Source: Chlorohelix sp037138995
GTDB lineage: Bacteria > Chloroflexota > Chloroflexia > Chloroheliales > Chloroheliaceae
Direction of reading: 5' to 3'
Assembly (NCBI RefSeq): GCF_037138995.1
Contig: NZ_JBAXHI010000002.1
Span: forward strand, 62,001-126,000
DNA: 64,000 nt
In this document: positions 1-9,221 of the stretch, one piece after another
Layout of the letters: every line of letters starts with the position of its first letter
Numbering within the stretch: position 1 is the first letter of the stretch
Notes under the pieces: model-generated
The model's input: the letters and a program-made list of their open reading frames with translations, nothing else
Databases searched by the model: none
What the model was told of the DNA's origin: nothing
Position numbers and translations under genes: made by a program

Positions 1-933
1 CAACAGGTTTAATGACATAATTGCCAGTGAGAGAGTCAGGCTGGGGAAAAACATCAAAAGTGGTCTAGATTTAATCAATTGCGCCAGTTCACTAATCATA
101 CTACCCAAACTTGGGTATGGCGGTTGTACCCCCAAACCCACAAATGATAAACCCGCTTCCGCCAGCATGATACCACCTACACTGGTTGAGGCTGATATAA
201 TTATCACGCTGGCACAGTTCGGCAATATGTGATGCCTGACAATCCATCCAAAGCCCGCCCCCGAAACAATACTAGCATGTACATAATCACGCTCACGCAA
301 AGTCAATACCTGCGAACGTACCATTCGAGCGATATTAGGCCAGCCCAGTATCACAAACGCCGCAAAAAGCCAGAACAAATCACGACCGAGCATGCCAACC
401 AACAAAATAGCCAACAACAGACCGGGGAAAGCGTAGGTCAAATCGGCTAGGCGCATTACTCCAGTTTCAACCCAACCCCCCAGATAACCGGAAAGCAAAC
501 CCAGAAGTACACCGACAGCGGTTTCCACCAGCATGACTGAAATACCGATTGCTAGGGAAATACGAGCGCCGTACAGTATTCGGGAGAAAATATCACGTCC
601 TAATTGGTCGGTGCCAAACCAATGCAGCGAAGAAGGTGTTTCACGCACATGGGCAAGGTCTTGGAACTTGTAGTCATAGGGTGCAAGTAACGGAGCAAGC
701 AACGCCAATATACCCAGTAAGCCCAAATATGTGATACATACCAGTGCTACTTTGTCGCGTAACAAACGCTTTAGAACGCCGGGACGACCACGCGGACGGG
801 TTTTCTCCTCACGAATTACCGGACACGAACCTGCCATAACATTGGAAGTTGAGGCACTTACGCGGGCTTCTTCATGTACAAAGGTGTCAATTAACGGTTC
901 GTTTTCAAAATCCACCTGATTTAATGTATCCAT
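1..933 (-). CDS. Peptide/nickel-type ABC transporter permease, DppC-like (partial, runs off the left edge)
   Basis: This is an inner-membrane permease of the DppC/OppC family, the second permease of the importer encoded just upstream. Reading the minus strand from the ATG at 933, 311 codons stay open to base 1, so the C-terminus is missing. The N-terminus is soluble, then the first membrane segment precedes a periplasmic stretch ending HWFGTDQLGRDIFSR, which is the family signature. The EAA-type loop for contacting the ATPase (VHASIVSGAGFGWIVRHHILP) follows, then AEAGLSFVGLG, also typical of DppC. The start lies 2 bases beyond the stop of the DppB-like gene, so translation is probably coupled. 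The importer's ATPase genes may lie left of the window. Confidence 0.93.
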   Translation of the reverse strand, partial: MDTLNQVDFENEPLIDTFVHEEARVSASTSNVMAGSCPVIREEKTRPRGRPGVLKRLLRDKVALVCITYLGLLGILALLAPLLAPYDYKFQDLAHVRETPSSLHWFGTDQLGRDIFSRILYGARISLAIGISVMLVETAVGVLLGLLSGYLGGWVETGVMRLADLTYAFPGLLLAILLVGMLGRDLFWLFAAFVILGWPNIARMVRSQVLTLRERDYVHASIVSGAGFGWIVRHHILPNCASVIIISASTSVGGIMLAEAGLSFVGLGVQPPYPSLGSMISELAQLIKSRPLLMFFPSLTLSLAIMSLNLL

Positions 934-935
934 AT

Positions 936-1904
936 TTAATGCGCCCGACTTGCTTTCCGGTGATGAATACGCGGGTCAATCCAAAGATAAGCAATATCAA
1001 CCAGTAAATTGGCACAAACAAAACTGAAAACCAATAAAAGTACAATCGCTTGCAATAAAGGATAGTCTCGGCTGTAAACCGCTTGCACCGAAAGACGACC
1101 CATCCCCGGAATTGAAAAGATATTTTCTACAATAAAGAATCCACCAACCGCAGTTCCCAGAACAGGTCCAACCATAGTTACCACCGGCAGTAGTGAGTTA
1201 CGGAGGGCGTGACGGGTCATTATTGTTATTTGGCTCAAACCTTTGGCTTTAGCGGTGCGTATATAATCTTGCGAAAGTGCATCCAGAAGGGCAGAACGTG
1301 TTTGCCGGGTAAGATAGGCAGCGCCGGGTAAACCTAGTACAATCGTGGGTAGGATAGCTTGCTCCCACGAACCCCATCCCCCTATCGGTAATGCCTTAAG
1401 CTGAACCCCTAGCCACCAGATTCCAACATAAGCAATTACAAAAGAAGGGACACTGGTTCCCAAAACCACAAAACCGCGTACCACCCAATCGAGTGTACGA
1501 CTGCGATAAGCGGCAGCGATTATACCAAGGGGAATACCCAAACCTAGCATAAGGAGCATCGAAAGCGCACCCAGTTGCAAGCTTACCAGCCAACTATCGC
1601 CGATAATCTCGATAACCGGAATCCCACCGCGGCTGTAGCTATACCCCAGATTGCCATGTAAAAGCTCGCCGAAGTATATCCAGAGTTGCTCAAGTATAGG
1701 CTTGTCAAGCCCGTAGTGGATAAGAATACTATCTACCACAGTCTGGCTGGCTCCGTTTTCCAACATCGCGCTCACAGGGTCGCCCGGCGCAATCCGCCCC
1801 AGCACAAAAGTAATAATCACTGCTACTAAAGCTAGAGGGAGTGCGCCAATCGCTCGCCGTAAAATCATTCGCATCTGTTTAAGCCTGATGTGAAAAGGCG
1901 GCAA
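936..1904 (-). CDS. Peptide/nickel-type ABC transporter permease, DppB-like
   Basis: This is the first permease of a family-5 (peptide, nickel or opine) ABC importer, in the cytoplasmic membrane. The 322 residues match the usual 305-340. The N-terminal segment ALVAVIITFVLGRIAPGDPV is the DppB signature: one membrane helix, then the conserved APGDP. About five more hydrophobic segments follow. The EAA loop is YIRTAKAKGLSQITIMTRHALRN, near residue 220. The ATG at 1904 gives MPPFHIRLKQ; a shorter start at MRMILRR eleven codons in is possible. It sits 28 bases after the binding-protein gene and just before the DppC-like gene, forming one operon. Confidence 0.95.
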   Translation of the reverse strand: MPPFHIRLKQMRMILRRAIGALPLALVAVIITFVLGRIAPGDPVSAMLENGASQTVVDSILIHYGLDKPILEQLWIYFGELLHGNLGYSYSRGGIPVIEIIGDSWLVSLQLGALSMLLMLGLGIPLGIIAAAYRSRTLDWVVRGFVVLGTSVPSFVIAYVGIWWLGVQLKALPIGGWGSWEQAILPTIVLGLPGAAYLTRQTRSALLDALSQDYIRTAKAKGLSQITIMTRHALRNSLLPVVTMVGPVLGTAVGGFFIVENIFSIPGMGRLSVQAVYSRDYPLLQAIVLLLVFSFVCANLLVDIAYLWIDPRIHHRKASRAH

Positions 1905-1932
1905 ACCTATTAAAAGACTTGCCGCAATTAAA

Positions 1933-3720
1933 TTACTTTACTTCGACCTGATCGTAGGGCAAAATACCTATTGGGCTAAACTGATAGCCGCTAACATAGG
2001 GCTTGGCTACCAACCGGGTATAAATCTGGCAGATTGGCACAAACACCGCATCGTTAACCGCCACTTGTTCAGCCTGAGCATATAGCTCATACCGTTTGGT
2101 GGCATTCAATTCTGCATCGGCTGCTTCAACCAGTTTGTCGAATGTAGCGCTCTCATAACCAAAGATGTTAGAAGATGATTTTGAATGTAGCGGGATGGTC
2201 AGCAGACTTTGCGGATCAAGGTAATCCGCTACCACCCGGTCATAGAAAGAGGCTAGGCTAGTCTTCTTTCGTTCTTCGGCAACAAACTTGCTGCGCTCCA
2301 TTACCTCCAATTTAACTTTCATACCTAGATTTGTATTAATCTGGCTCTGGAAAAACTCCATATAAGCCGAACTACTACCCGTACCAGCCTGTACAATTGA
2401 GAACTCCGGCAAGTTTTGACCACCGGGGAAACCAGCATCTGCCAGCAATTGCTTGGCTTTTGTCGGGTTATATTCCAGCGCCTTTACGGTTGTCGGGTAA
2501 CCCGGTATTGTGCCGGGTGGGATAATACTATCCGGTAATTTGCAACTGGTAAAAACCTTGTCAATCAAGGTCTTGCGATCAATGGACATTGCTACCGCTT
2601 GTCGTACTCGGACATCCTGAAACGGTGGATAAGCCTTCGGGTTGAGTATCAACGGATATGCAGTATAGGTCAATTCTTTGGGTTGAATCAGGAACTTAGA
2701 AAGTTCTGGGTCTTCCTTGATTTGATCAAAAATCGTATCGCCTACGCTCCACACAATATCCACATCGCCTTTGGCAAACATCGCTAAACGGGCTTGAGCA
2801 TCAGTGACATAGAGCATTTCGACATCAGTTTTAGGCTTTCCAAAAACGTAATTAGGATTAGCCGACAGATAGATGCTTTGGCTTTTCTTCCATTCTTTCA
2901 GAATGAAAGGACCAATTGAGGCGGTATGTTTTTCCCACCAGCGTTCGTTCTTTTCGACTTCAGTACGATCAATAATTGAAGCAATCGGTAACGCCAGCTT
3001 GGAAAGGAAATAGGGTGCAACCTTGTTCAGGGTAATCTGAACATTGCTGTCATCCAACGCCTTAAGACCGCTAATCTCGGTAGCTTTAGCAGTATAATAG
3101 TCCTCTGCTCCGGCAATATCAGTTAGATTTACCGCAGCGGCAGCTTTGAGTTTGGGGTCAAGACTGCGGGTAAGACTCCAGACTACATCTGAGGCTTTCA
3201 CCGGGTTTCCATTCTGAAATTTCAAGTCTTTACGTAGGGTAAAGGTGTAAACCTTCCCATCAGTTGAAATCTGCCATTTCTCAGCAGCCAGCGCCAGAAT
3301 TTCGCCTTTGGAATTATTTGTCACCAAGCCGCCAAAAATATTTACCATAATCTGACGGGTAGTGCCGGAACCGACCGGGTCTAAACTTGCCGGATTCGCA
3401 TACATGTTTGCTTCCCGCAATAAACCGGGGTGGTCGCTTTTCGCAGAAGTAGCAGCAGCCGTAGTAGCAGCAGCAGCAGAAGTAGCAGCAGCCGTAGTAG
3501 CGGCGGCAGTTGTAGTAGCAGCAGTATTCACAACCGCGGGTCCTACCGTCTGGTTTGGCGCAAGGGTGGCAGCGGTAGTGGCAGCGGCGGTAGTAGTAGC
3601 GGGAACAGGCGTAGCAGTGTTATCCCCGCAAGCCGATAAAAGTAACCCTGCTAACAGAAATATTGTTGCGCCTAGCCTTAGATGGCGCGATTTCTTAGCG
3701 AAAACATTTTTACTCCTCAA
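1933..3720 (-). CDS. ABC transporter substrate-binding lipoprotein, family 5 (DppA/OppA-like)
   Basis: This extracytoplasmic lipoprotein captures peptides or similar solutes for the permeases downstream. It has a basic N-terminus, a hydrophobic stretch and the lipobox LLSAC. A low-complexity Ala/Thr linker of roughly 80 residues follows, then a family-5 binding domain (EANMYANPASLDPVGSG, later AVAMSIDRKTLIDKVF). I chose TTG at 3720 because AAGGAGG lies 8 bases upstream, the same leader arrangement as the sugar-binding lipoprotein at 54914. An in-frame ATG at 3738 would include that Shine-Dalgarno sequence in the coding region and lacks a good one of its own. The Cys-proximal residues CGDNTATPVPATTT are identical in the two lipoproteins. 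The ligand cannot be read from the sequence. Confidence 0.93.
   Translation of the reverse strand: MRSKNVFAKKSRHLRLGATIFLLAGLLLSACGDNTATPVPATTTAAATTAATLAPNQTVGPAVVNTAATTTAAATTAAATSAAAATTAAATSAKSDHPGLLREANMYANPASLDPVGSGTTRQIMVNIFGGLVTNNSKGEILALAAEKWQISTDGKVYTFTLRKDLKFQNGNPVKASDVVWSLTRSLDPKLKAAAAVNLTDIAGAEDYYTAKATEISGLKALDDSNVQITLNKVAPYFLSKLALPIASIIDRTEVEKNERWWEKHTASIGPFILKEWKKSQSIYLSANPNYVFGKPKTDVEMLYVTDAQARLAMFAKGDVDIVWSVGDTIFDQIKEDPELSKFLIQPKELTYTAYPLILNPKAYPPFQDVRVRQAVAMSIDRKTLIDKVFTSCKLPDSIIPPGTIPGYPTTVKALEYNPTKAKQLLADAGFPGGQNLPEFSIVQAGTGSSSAYMEFFQSQINTNLGMKVKLEVMERSKFVAEERKKTSLASFYDRVVADYLDPQSLLTIPLHSKSSSNIFGYESATFDKLVEAADAELNATKRYELYAQAEQVAVNDAVFVPICQIYTRLVAKPYVSGYQFSPIGILPYDQVEVK
3443..3501 (-). 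repeat. Direct repeat in the Ala/Thr linker of the lipoprotein
   Basis: A 26-base segment at 3443-3468 recurs exactly at 3476-3501, a period of 33 bases or 11 codons. It encodes the A/T/S-rich linker between lipid anchor and binding domain. Such GCN-rich repeats can change length by slippage. Confidence 0.8.
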
Positions 3721-3738
3721 CTTAATCTCCTCCTTCAT

Positions 3739-4122
3739 GGATCGTTTCAATCTAATTTGGAATCTATAGCAACTGGAATCGATTGAGCGGAGCAAATCCT
3801 TACATATTACATAAAGGATTCATTAAATATTAATTAAGTAGTTTAGATTAAATACTACGTTTTACTGTATGATAAGCTACAAACACTAAAATCCAGCTAT
3901 TATTATGGATTTAGGGAGTGCCTATTTTGGGGGGGGTGAATCCCAAGAGGAATACTCTACTAACTTTAAAGCGCAAGAGCTTTTATATGTAATAACTCTG
4001 CATTTTTGGGATCTGCCTAAAACAAGCGTAGAGGTAGGCGAAAGCTTGTGTAGCTATCCAAAGCTATTGGGCAAAGCAAGAAGGACGCTTGTACAAGTAG
4101 CGCCCTTCTTTGTAAAAAGTTA
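3739..4122. other. Intergenic region upstream of the peptide importer
   Basis: This 384-base AT-rich stretch holds the 5' region of the minus-strand importer operon and the 3' region of the acyl-CoA dehydrogenase gene. A 73-codon plus-strand frame at 3905-4126 has no recognisable family and no good ribosome-binding site, so I do not call it. I see no clear promoter boxes. The only structure noted is the hairpin at 4078-4110. Confidence 0.5.
4078..4110 (-). terminator. Stem-loop after the acyl-CoA dehydrogenase gene
   Basis: The 12-base arms AAGAAGGACGCT (4078-4089) and AGCGCCCTTCTT (4099-4110) pair with one mismatch around a 9-base loop, 12 bases beyond the stop codon. The following minus-strand sequence is only weakly T-rich, so it may be a terminator or a 3'-stabilising hairpin. 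Confidence 0.45.
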
Positions 4123-5271
4123 CTAAAATCCCATCGAGCGTCCGATTATTTCCTTCATAATTTCATTAGTTCCGGCGTAAATGCTCTGCACCCGCGCATC
4201 CAAGTACAAGCGCGTAATCGGATATTCCAGCATATAACCATAACCACCGTGAAGTTGTACGCATTGGTCGGCTACTCGCTTTTGCAAATCGCTTGCCCAC
4301 CATTTCGCCATTGCCGCCGTTTCGGGAGTCAGGCTACCGGAGTTCAGTTCAGTAATACAGCGATCAACGAAAACACGCCCAATTTCGATTTCTGTTTTCA
4401 TCTCCGCCAATTTAAAGCGTGAATTTTGAAAATTGCCGATGGGCTGCCCAAAAGCGGTGCGTTCCTTGCAATACTCGACTGTTATTTCCAAAGCTTTCTC
4501 ACTGGCTGCCATCGCGGAAACTGCCACACTCAGGCGTTCCTGCGCCAACATTTGCATCAGATAATAGAACCCTTTGCCCTCATCTCCGAGCAAATTGGCA
4601 ACCGGCACTTTCACATCCTCAAAGATTAGCTCGGCGGTATCTTGCGCTTTCAAGCCCATCTTTTCCAGTTTGCGCCCACGAGAGAAGCCTTCCATCCCGC
4701 GCTCCACCACCAGCAAACTGATACCTTTGTGGCGTTCTTTGGGGTCTGTCTTTGCTGCCACTACTACCAAATCACTCATAATTCCATTGGTAATAAAGGT
4801 CTTTTGCCCGTTGAGTAGATAATAGTCACCTTGCCGAATAGCAGCACTGCGAATTGCGCTTAAATCACTCCCGGTATTAGGTTCGGTCATAGCAATAGCA
4901 GTGATATACTCCCCAGTGCATATTTTAGGAAGCCAGCGGTGTTTTTGTTCTGGAGTAGTATATTTCAGGAAATAGGGCAATACAACGTCATTATGTAAAG
5001 TAAAGCCAGCACCTGCGCTCAATACTCCACCGTAAATGGTTTCTTCGCTAAGAATGGCGTTATAGCAGAAATCGTGAAGTCCGACTCCACCGTATTCTTC
5101 CGGTACTTCCATGCCAAGAAATCCTTGCTGACCAGCTTTCAACCATAGCTCCCTTGAAACAATGCCGTCTTTCTCCCATTGCTCAAAATTGGGAACCATT
5201 TCTTTCTCGACAAAACGTCGGACAGAGGCTCGAAACATCTCATGTTCCGCATTGAACAGGTCTCGCTTCAT
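4123..5271 (-). CDS. Acyl-CoA dehydrogenase, LCAD-like
   Basis: This FAD flavoprotein makes the first alpha,beta-oxidation of an acyl-CoA thioester in the cytoplasm and would pass electrons to ETF. From the ATG at 5271 it is 382 residues, the normal family length; AGGAG lies 8 bases upstream, while longer readings add a non-conserved extension. The order is helical N-domain (1-120), beta domain with AMTEPNTGSDL (near 128) and C-terminal helical domain ending HGGYGYMLEYPITRLYLDARV and YAGTNEIMKEI. The glutamate found in MCAD-type YEGT is absent. As in LCAD and isovaleryl-CoA dehydrogenase, the likely base is Glu245 in QERL. The overall match is closest to long-chain acyl-CoA dehydrogenase. It lies 97 bases downstream of a hydrolase, probably co-transcribed. 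Confidence 0.95.
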   Translation of the reverse strand: MKRDLFNAEHEMFRASVRRFVEKEMVPNFEQWEKDGIVSRELWLKAGQQGFLGMEVPEEYGGVGLHDFCYNAILSEETIYGGVLSAGAGFTLHNDVVLPYFLKYTTPEQKHRWLPKICTGEYITAIAMTEPNTGSDLSAIRSAAIRQGDYYLLNGQKTFITNGIMSDLVVVAAKTDPKERHKGISLLVVERGMEGFSRGRKLEKMGLKAQDTAELIFEDVKVPVANLLGDEGKGFYYLMQMLAQERLSVAVSAMAASEKALEITVEYCKERTAFGQPIGNFQNSRFKLAEMKTEIEIGRVFVDRCITELNSGSLTPETAAMAKWWASDLQKRVADQCVQLHGGYGYMLEYPITRLYLDARVQSIYAGTNEIMKEIIGRSMGF

Positions 5272-5368
5272 TTTATATCTCCTATGATAAAGCGGTAAGC
5301 GGCTTGATAAACGTTTGTACAACCAATTAAAGAGGAGAAGCGCAAATTTGCCTCTCCTAGACCTACTT

Positions 5369-6439
5369 TTAATGAAGGCGTAGAAAATCAAGAAGTTTGG
5401 TACTAAATTCTTCGGATTTCTCTATATGTGGGCTATGCCCGCAATCTGCCAGCACAATTTCCTCATAGCTACCACCGTTAGCCTTGTAAGTATCTAGCAT
5501 ACTACGAAGTTGTGAAACCATTGGCTGAGGAGGGTAAACCTCCATACCGGGCCATCCCGGAACTGCACCCAACATTCCTAAAGTGCCAAAATCAAACAAA
5601 GAATTATCGGCAACAATCTGGTCACTATCTCCCCGTATCCATAAGATACCGGGTTTGACGCTTATATTGGTAAAACTAGACTGGTTCATATATTTGGGGG
5701 AAAGGGCATTATTCACCCCAAGCATACCGGGCGCAACAGTAGGCCAATTCTCGGAATTAGTTAGGTCACCGGGATAATTGCCATCCGACACATAGGTGGA
5801 AAGCATAGCAGTGACATATTTTTCTTCTATATCCGATGCAACTTTAAAAGGGGGCTTGAAATAAAAGGCATTCATAACGTTGCGGGGTGAATTGGGCGCA
5901 GCATCGCCTCTATCCTGATTCTTAAGGCGTGTTACAAAATCAGGGTTGGCAGTGCCACCCCCCGAACCGGCGAAATCGGCAAAATGAGGTTTACCGTCAA
6001 GCCCCTGACAACCGCCAAACCCAAAAGGTGAGCTTGCAGCTTCCAATATTAAAGAACGCAAGGTATCTGAATGGTCTATGGCGTATTCCATCACTACGTT
6101 GCCACCTAATGACCAACCAAGCAAATGGAAAGGAGGAAGGTTAAGAGCGGTGACAAAGCTATACACATCGTCCGCGTAATCTTTCATACCTCTAGTAGCA
6201 TCCACCGGCAAAGTCTGGGTCTTACCGTAACCCCGCAAATCGGGGGCATAAACATGATACTCCCCGGTATTTGCCAGAGCGAGCATCAAATGCTCAAAAA
6301 ACAGGTTGCATGAAACATTTCCATGAATCAGAACAACCGGTGTTTTATTAGCCTTGCCAGCCTCAAGATAGGCAACTTCGAGTCTATCGGTGCTAATACA
6401 TTGATAATTAATACCCGGTAAAAAATTAATCTCACTCAT
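5369..6439 (-). CDS. Alpha/beta hydrolase fold protein
   Basis: This is a cytosolic alpha/beta hydrolase of 356 residues, somewhat longer than the usual 270-300. Visible motifs are the oxyanion-hole HGN at 40-42, PDLRGYG after strand 4, the nucleophile elbow GWSLGG with Ser110, an acid-bearing strand WIRGDSDQIV, and the C-terminal catalytic His in ADCGHSPHIE. A long cap region lies between about residues 135 and 270. The start at MSEINFLPG is chosen because upstream codons carry no conserved sequence; the ribosome-binding site (GGATG) is weak. The substrate is unknown; esters, lactones or a C-C bond hydrolase substrate are all possible. It precedes the acyl-CoA dehydrogenase on the same strand. 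Confidence 0.88.
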   Translation of the reverse strand: MSEINFLPGINYQCISTDRLEVAYLEAGKANKTPVVLIHGNVSCNLFFEHLMLALANTGEYHVYAPDLRGYGKTQTLPVDATRGMKDYADDVYSFVTALNLPPFHLLGWSLGGNVVMEYAIDHSDTLRSLILEAASSPFGFGGCQGLDGKPHFADFAGSGGGTANPDFVTRLKNQDRGDAAPNSPRNVMNAFYFKPPFKVASDIEEKYVTAMLSTYVSDGNYPGDLTNSENWPTVAPGMLGVNNALSPKYMNQSSFTNISVKPGILWIRGDSDQIVADNSLFDFGTLGMLGAVPGWPGMEVYPPQPMVSQLRSMLDTYKANGGSYEEIVLADCGHSPHIEKSEEFSTKLLDFLRLH

Positions 6440-6577
6440 AATTTCATCCGTTTTCTTGTATGTTTTTTTGAGAATACTATAAAGTACAATGGGAGAAACA
6501 GGAGTTGGAATAGCAGTTTCCCGAAGCAGAAATGTAACATTGGAAAATGGAATTGTCAATAAAGACAAGGGGTGTAT

Positions 6578-6832
6578 CAGGGCTGTTGCAAGAAAGGAAT
6601 TGTCCCCTATAAAACCTTTTTTATAGGGGGTTTGACAAAGAAATAGGTTCGAATTGGTAGGGGCGTATCGCGATGCGCCCTCGTTTGGTGGTGTTTTTTG
6701 TGGGTGATGTGGCAATAAAAGGAGGGCGGTTCGCCTGTGCCCCGTAGTGGGTACGAACCGCCCCTACAAAAACGATTTTCTGGTGGTTTGGGGAGCCGTT
6801 GAATATATAAATACTGACTATGCAACAGCCCT
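6578..6832. mobile_element. 255-bp MITE-like element with target-site duplication
   Basis: Perfect 12-bp inverted ends AGGGCTGTTGCA (6579-6590) and TGCAACAGCCCT (6821-6832) bound a non-coding segment. The flanks carry the direct repeat AAGGGGTGTAT at 6567-6577 and 6833-6843, the signature of a 10-11-bp target duplication. The interior holds GGAATTGTCCCCTATAAAAC, shared with copies near 36.7, 49.1 and 60.2 kb, and a GGGGCG...CGCCCC palindromic stretch. The ends resemble the right end of the broken ISAs1-type element at 60881-60896, so mobilisation by such a transposase is inferred. No transposase is encoded inside. Confidence 0.8.
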
Positions 6833-6880
6833 AAGGGGTGTATGCCCCTTGCCTGAAATCCAAGAATCTTGAGAAAATAA

Positions 6881-7966
6881 CTAAAGCGTTTGCAACTTAC
6901 CTATGATGGCATCTGCTGCTTCTTGCGTGCCTACAGCGTCATGGGCATTGCGATCGTGCTTCATATCAATTGTTACTTTATTGCCTTCTTCGATTACTGC
7001 CGCGATAGCTTTTTCCAATCTTTTGGCAGCGTCAAACTCTCTAAGATGGCGCAACATCATCAAACCGGAAAGAATCATTGCCAGAGGGTTGGCTATGTTT
7101 TGACCTGCTATCTGAGGTGCGCTACCGTGAGTAGCTTCAAAAACGGCAAATTCATCGCCAATATTACCACCGGGAGCCATACCCGGGCCGCCAATCAAAC
7201 CTGCCCCCAAATCCGATAAAATATCACCGTATAGGTTAGGCAGCACCAGCACATCGTAATCCTCTGGGTATTGCACCAAATGCATAGTAATTGCATCTAC
7301 AATCACTTCTGAGAATTCAATGTCGGGATACTCTTTTGAAATTTCACGGGCAGTATCCAGAAACAAGCCATCGGTGAACTTCATGATATTGGCTTTATGC
7401 ACCACCGTGACCTTGCGGCGGTTGTTGTCGCGGGCGTATTCAAAAGCGTACTTAACAATACGCCGAGTGCCATACGCGCTTGCAGTTTTTATGCTGAGCG
7501 CCATATCGTCTCTGAGTTTGCTTCCAAAATCCTTTTTCATCTCGGTAATCAACCTTTTTGTTTCAGGCTGATTTTCCCTATATTCTACTCCAGCGTAGAG
7601 ATCCTCCATATTTTCGCGCACAAACACGAGGTCAACAGAATCATAACGGCTGTTTACACCCTTATAAAACTTGCAAGGGCGAACGCAGGAGTATAAATCA
7701 AGGCTTTGGCGCAAAGCTACATTTATACTTCTGAAACCTTTACCGATTGGCGTAGTTATTGGTCCTTTTATAGCTACTTTGTTTCTACGAACCGACTCAA
7801 GAGTTCCTTCCGGCAATAAACTACCACTACGCTCTAGTTCCTCGCCCCCAGCATTTTTTACTTCCCAGTTAAATTCCAGCCCGGTAGCATCCAGCACTCT
7901 GCGAGTTGCTTCGGTAACCTCTGGACCAATACCATCTCCGGGTATTAGGGTTACGTTATAGCTCAA
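6881..7966 (-). CDS. icd: Isocitrate dehydrogenase, NAD-type (isocitrate/isopropylmalate dehydrogenase family)
   Basis: This enzyme oxidatively decarboxylates isocitrate to 2-oxoglutarate in the TCA cycle. Its 361 residues suit the short, IDH3-like NAD-dependent class. Motifs are LIPGDGIGPEV at the N-terminus, the substrate loop SINVALRQSLDLYSCVRP with the Ser-x-Asn typical of isocitrate rather than isopropylmalate enzymes, VRENMEDLYAGVEY, NLYGDILSDLGAGL and HGSAPQIAGQNIANP. The start is TTG at 7966, with AGGAG 8 bases upstream; no ATG fits better. It lies 85 bases downstream of citrate synthase on the same strand, consistent with a gltA-icd unit. The cofactor is inferred; homoisocitrate dehydrogenase is a less likely alternative. 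Confidence 0.9.
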   Translation of the reverse strand: MSYNVTLIPGDGIGPEVTEATRRVLDATGLEFNWEVKNAGGEELERSGSLLPEGTLESVRRNKVAIKGPITTPIGKGFRSINVALRQSLDLYSCVRPCKFYKGVNSRYDSVDLVFVRENMEDLYAGVEYRENQPETKRLITEMKKDFGSKLRDDMALSIKTASAYGTRRIVKYAFEYARDNNRRKVTVVHKANIMKFTDGLFLDTAREISKEYPDIEFSEVIVDAITMHLVQYPEDYDVLVLPNLYGDILSDLGAGLIGGPGMAPGGNIGDEFAVFEATHGSAPQIAGQNIANPLAMILSGLMMLRHLREFDAAKRLEKAIAAVIEEGNKVTIDMKHDRNAHDAVGTQEAADAIIGKLQTL

Positions 7967-8051
7967 TTTCTGCTCCTTTATGTGTGATTATCAGTAATTT
8001 ACTGACCTAAAATCCCCCCAAATTTCATAGTTACTTGCTACATCAACTGAT

Positions 8052-9221
8052 TTAACGCTGGTCAATTGAAACAAAAACAAGATCTATTTGACCCTTATAT
8101 TCGGCTGCCGGACGGATAAGTCGGTTGTTAACCATCTGCTCCAGCACATGTGCAGACCATCCGGCTGAGCGTCCTACCGCAAAAGTAGGGGTAAATAAAT
8201 CACCCGGTAAGTTCAAAGAATCTAAAAGAACTGCCGAATAGAATTCTACATTGGTATAAAGGTTATGACCGGGTTTATATTCTTCCAGCAGTAAAAGCGC
8301 TGTTTCCTCCACATGATGAGCCAGTTCATATACTTCAGGGTTAGCAAGTTTTGCAAGTTCTTGCAATGGTAAAGAACGCGGGTCTTCGGTTTTGTATATG
8401 CGATGACCAAAGCCCATAAGGCGGACATTATGCGAAAGTGCATCTCGTAGCCAAGCTTCGGCATTATCTGGCGAACCGATTGCCAGTAGCATATCCTTAA
8501 CTTTTGAGGGCGCACCTCCATGCAAGGGTCCCTTTAACGCCCCGATTGCTGCTACCAGAGCCGAACCCATATCCGACTCTGTGCTGGAAACTACTCGCGC
8601 AGCAAAAGTAGAAGCGTTCATCCCATGATCCGACAATAGCACTAAATAAGCGTTCATTGCCTTTACATGATTTGCAGAAGGGATATTTCCGGTTAATAGG
8701 TAAAGATAATTTGCAGCATGGCTGAGTTCAGGAATCGATTCGAGTGGTTCAAGTCCTTGCCGCAAACGGTGAAATGCCGCCAAGAAAACGGGCATTCTAC
8801 TAACCAGCGCAAAAGCTTGATCCAGACTTGGCGCACCTTCAATTGAGGAAGCCGACCAAGCAGATACAGCAGTGCGTAACGCATCCATTGGTTGAGTGGT
8901 TGCAGGTAAGCCCCGCAGGGTTGTCAATACCGATGCTGGTAAAGTTCGTTCGGCAGCCAACTTTTCCTGAAGCTCCTCCAATTCTGTAGGATTTGGCAAA
9001 CGACCATACCAAAGTAAATAAACCACTTCTTCATATATGGCATTACGTGCAAGGTCTTGAACGTCATAACCTCGATAAATCAGTCGTCCTGCTGTTCCAT
9101 CAACTTTGCTTAGTGTGGTAGTAGCCGCAACAATTCCTTCCAGACCAGCTTTAAATCCTTTACTTTCGGCACTTTTTACTACTGCGGAATTATCATTCAA
9201 AACAATTGCAGTCTCTGACAT
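8052..9221 (-). CDS. gltA: Citrate synthase
   Basis: This enzyme condenses oxaloacetate and acetyl-CoA to citrate in the cytoplasm. From the ATG at 9221 (AGGAGGGGG just upstream) it is 389 residues, the size of the dimeric citrate/2-methylcitrate synthase group. Visible motifs are GPLHGGAPSKV with its active-site His, MGFGHRIYKTEDPR with the second His, and the oxaloacetate-binding region DLFTPTFAVGRSAGWSAHVLEQ. A possible 46-codon N-terminal extension is not conserved and is rejected. It is the first gene of the pair with isocitrate dehydrogenase. 2-Methylcitrate synthase activity cannot be excluded, but the icd neighbour favours a TCA role. Confidence 0.94.
   Translation of the reverse strand: MSETAIVLNDNSAVVKSAESKGFKAGLEGIVAATTTLSKVDGTAGRLIYRGYDVQDLARNAIYEEVVYLLWYGRLPNPTELEELQEKLAAERTLPASVLTTLRGLPATTQPMDALRTAVSAWSASSIEGAPSLDQAFALVSRMPVFLAAFHRLRQGLEPLESIPELSHAANYLYLLTGNIPSANHVKAMNAYLVLLSDHGMNASTFAARVVSSTESDMGSALVAAIGALKGPLHGGAPSKVKDMLLAIGSPDNAEAWLRDALSHNVRLMGFGHRIYKTEDPRSLPLQELAKLANPEVYELAHHVEETALLLLEEYKPGHNLYTNVEFYSAVLLDSLNLPGDLFTPTFAVGRSAGWSAHVLEQMVNNRLIRPAAEYKGQIDLVFVSIDQR

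Noticed and set aside
3362..3769. Plus-strand frames of 135 and 69 codons with long Ala/Val or Ser/Arg runs
   Set aside because: They are antisense shadows of the Ala/Thr linker of the lipoprotein gene; the repeats force open frames on the other strand.
3905..4126. 73-codon plus-strand frame
   Set aside because: It has no ribosome-binding site or recognisable family, and its end overlaps the terminator hairpin and the stop of the acyl-CoA dehydrogenase gene.
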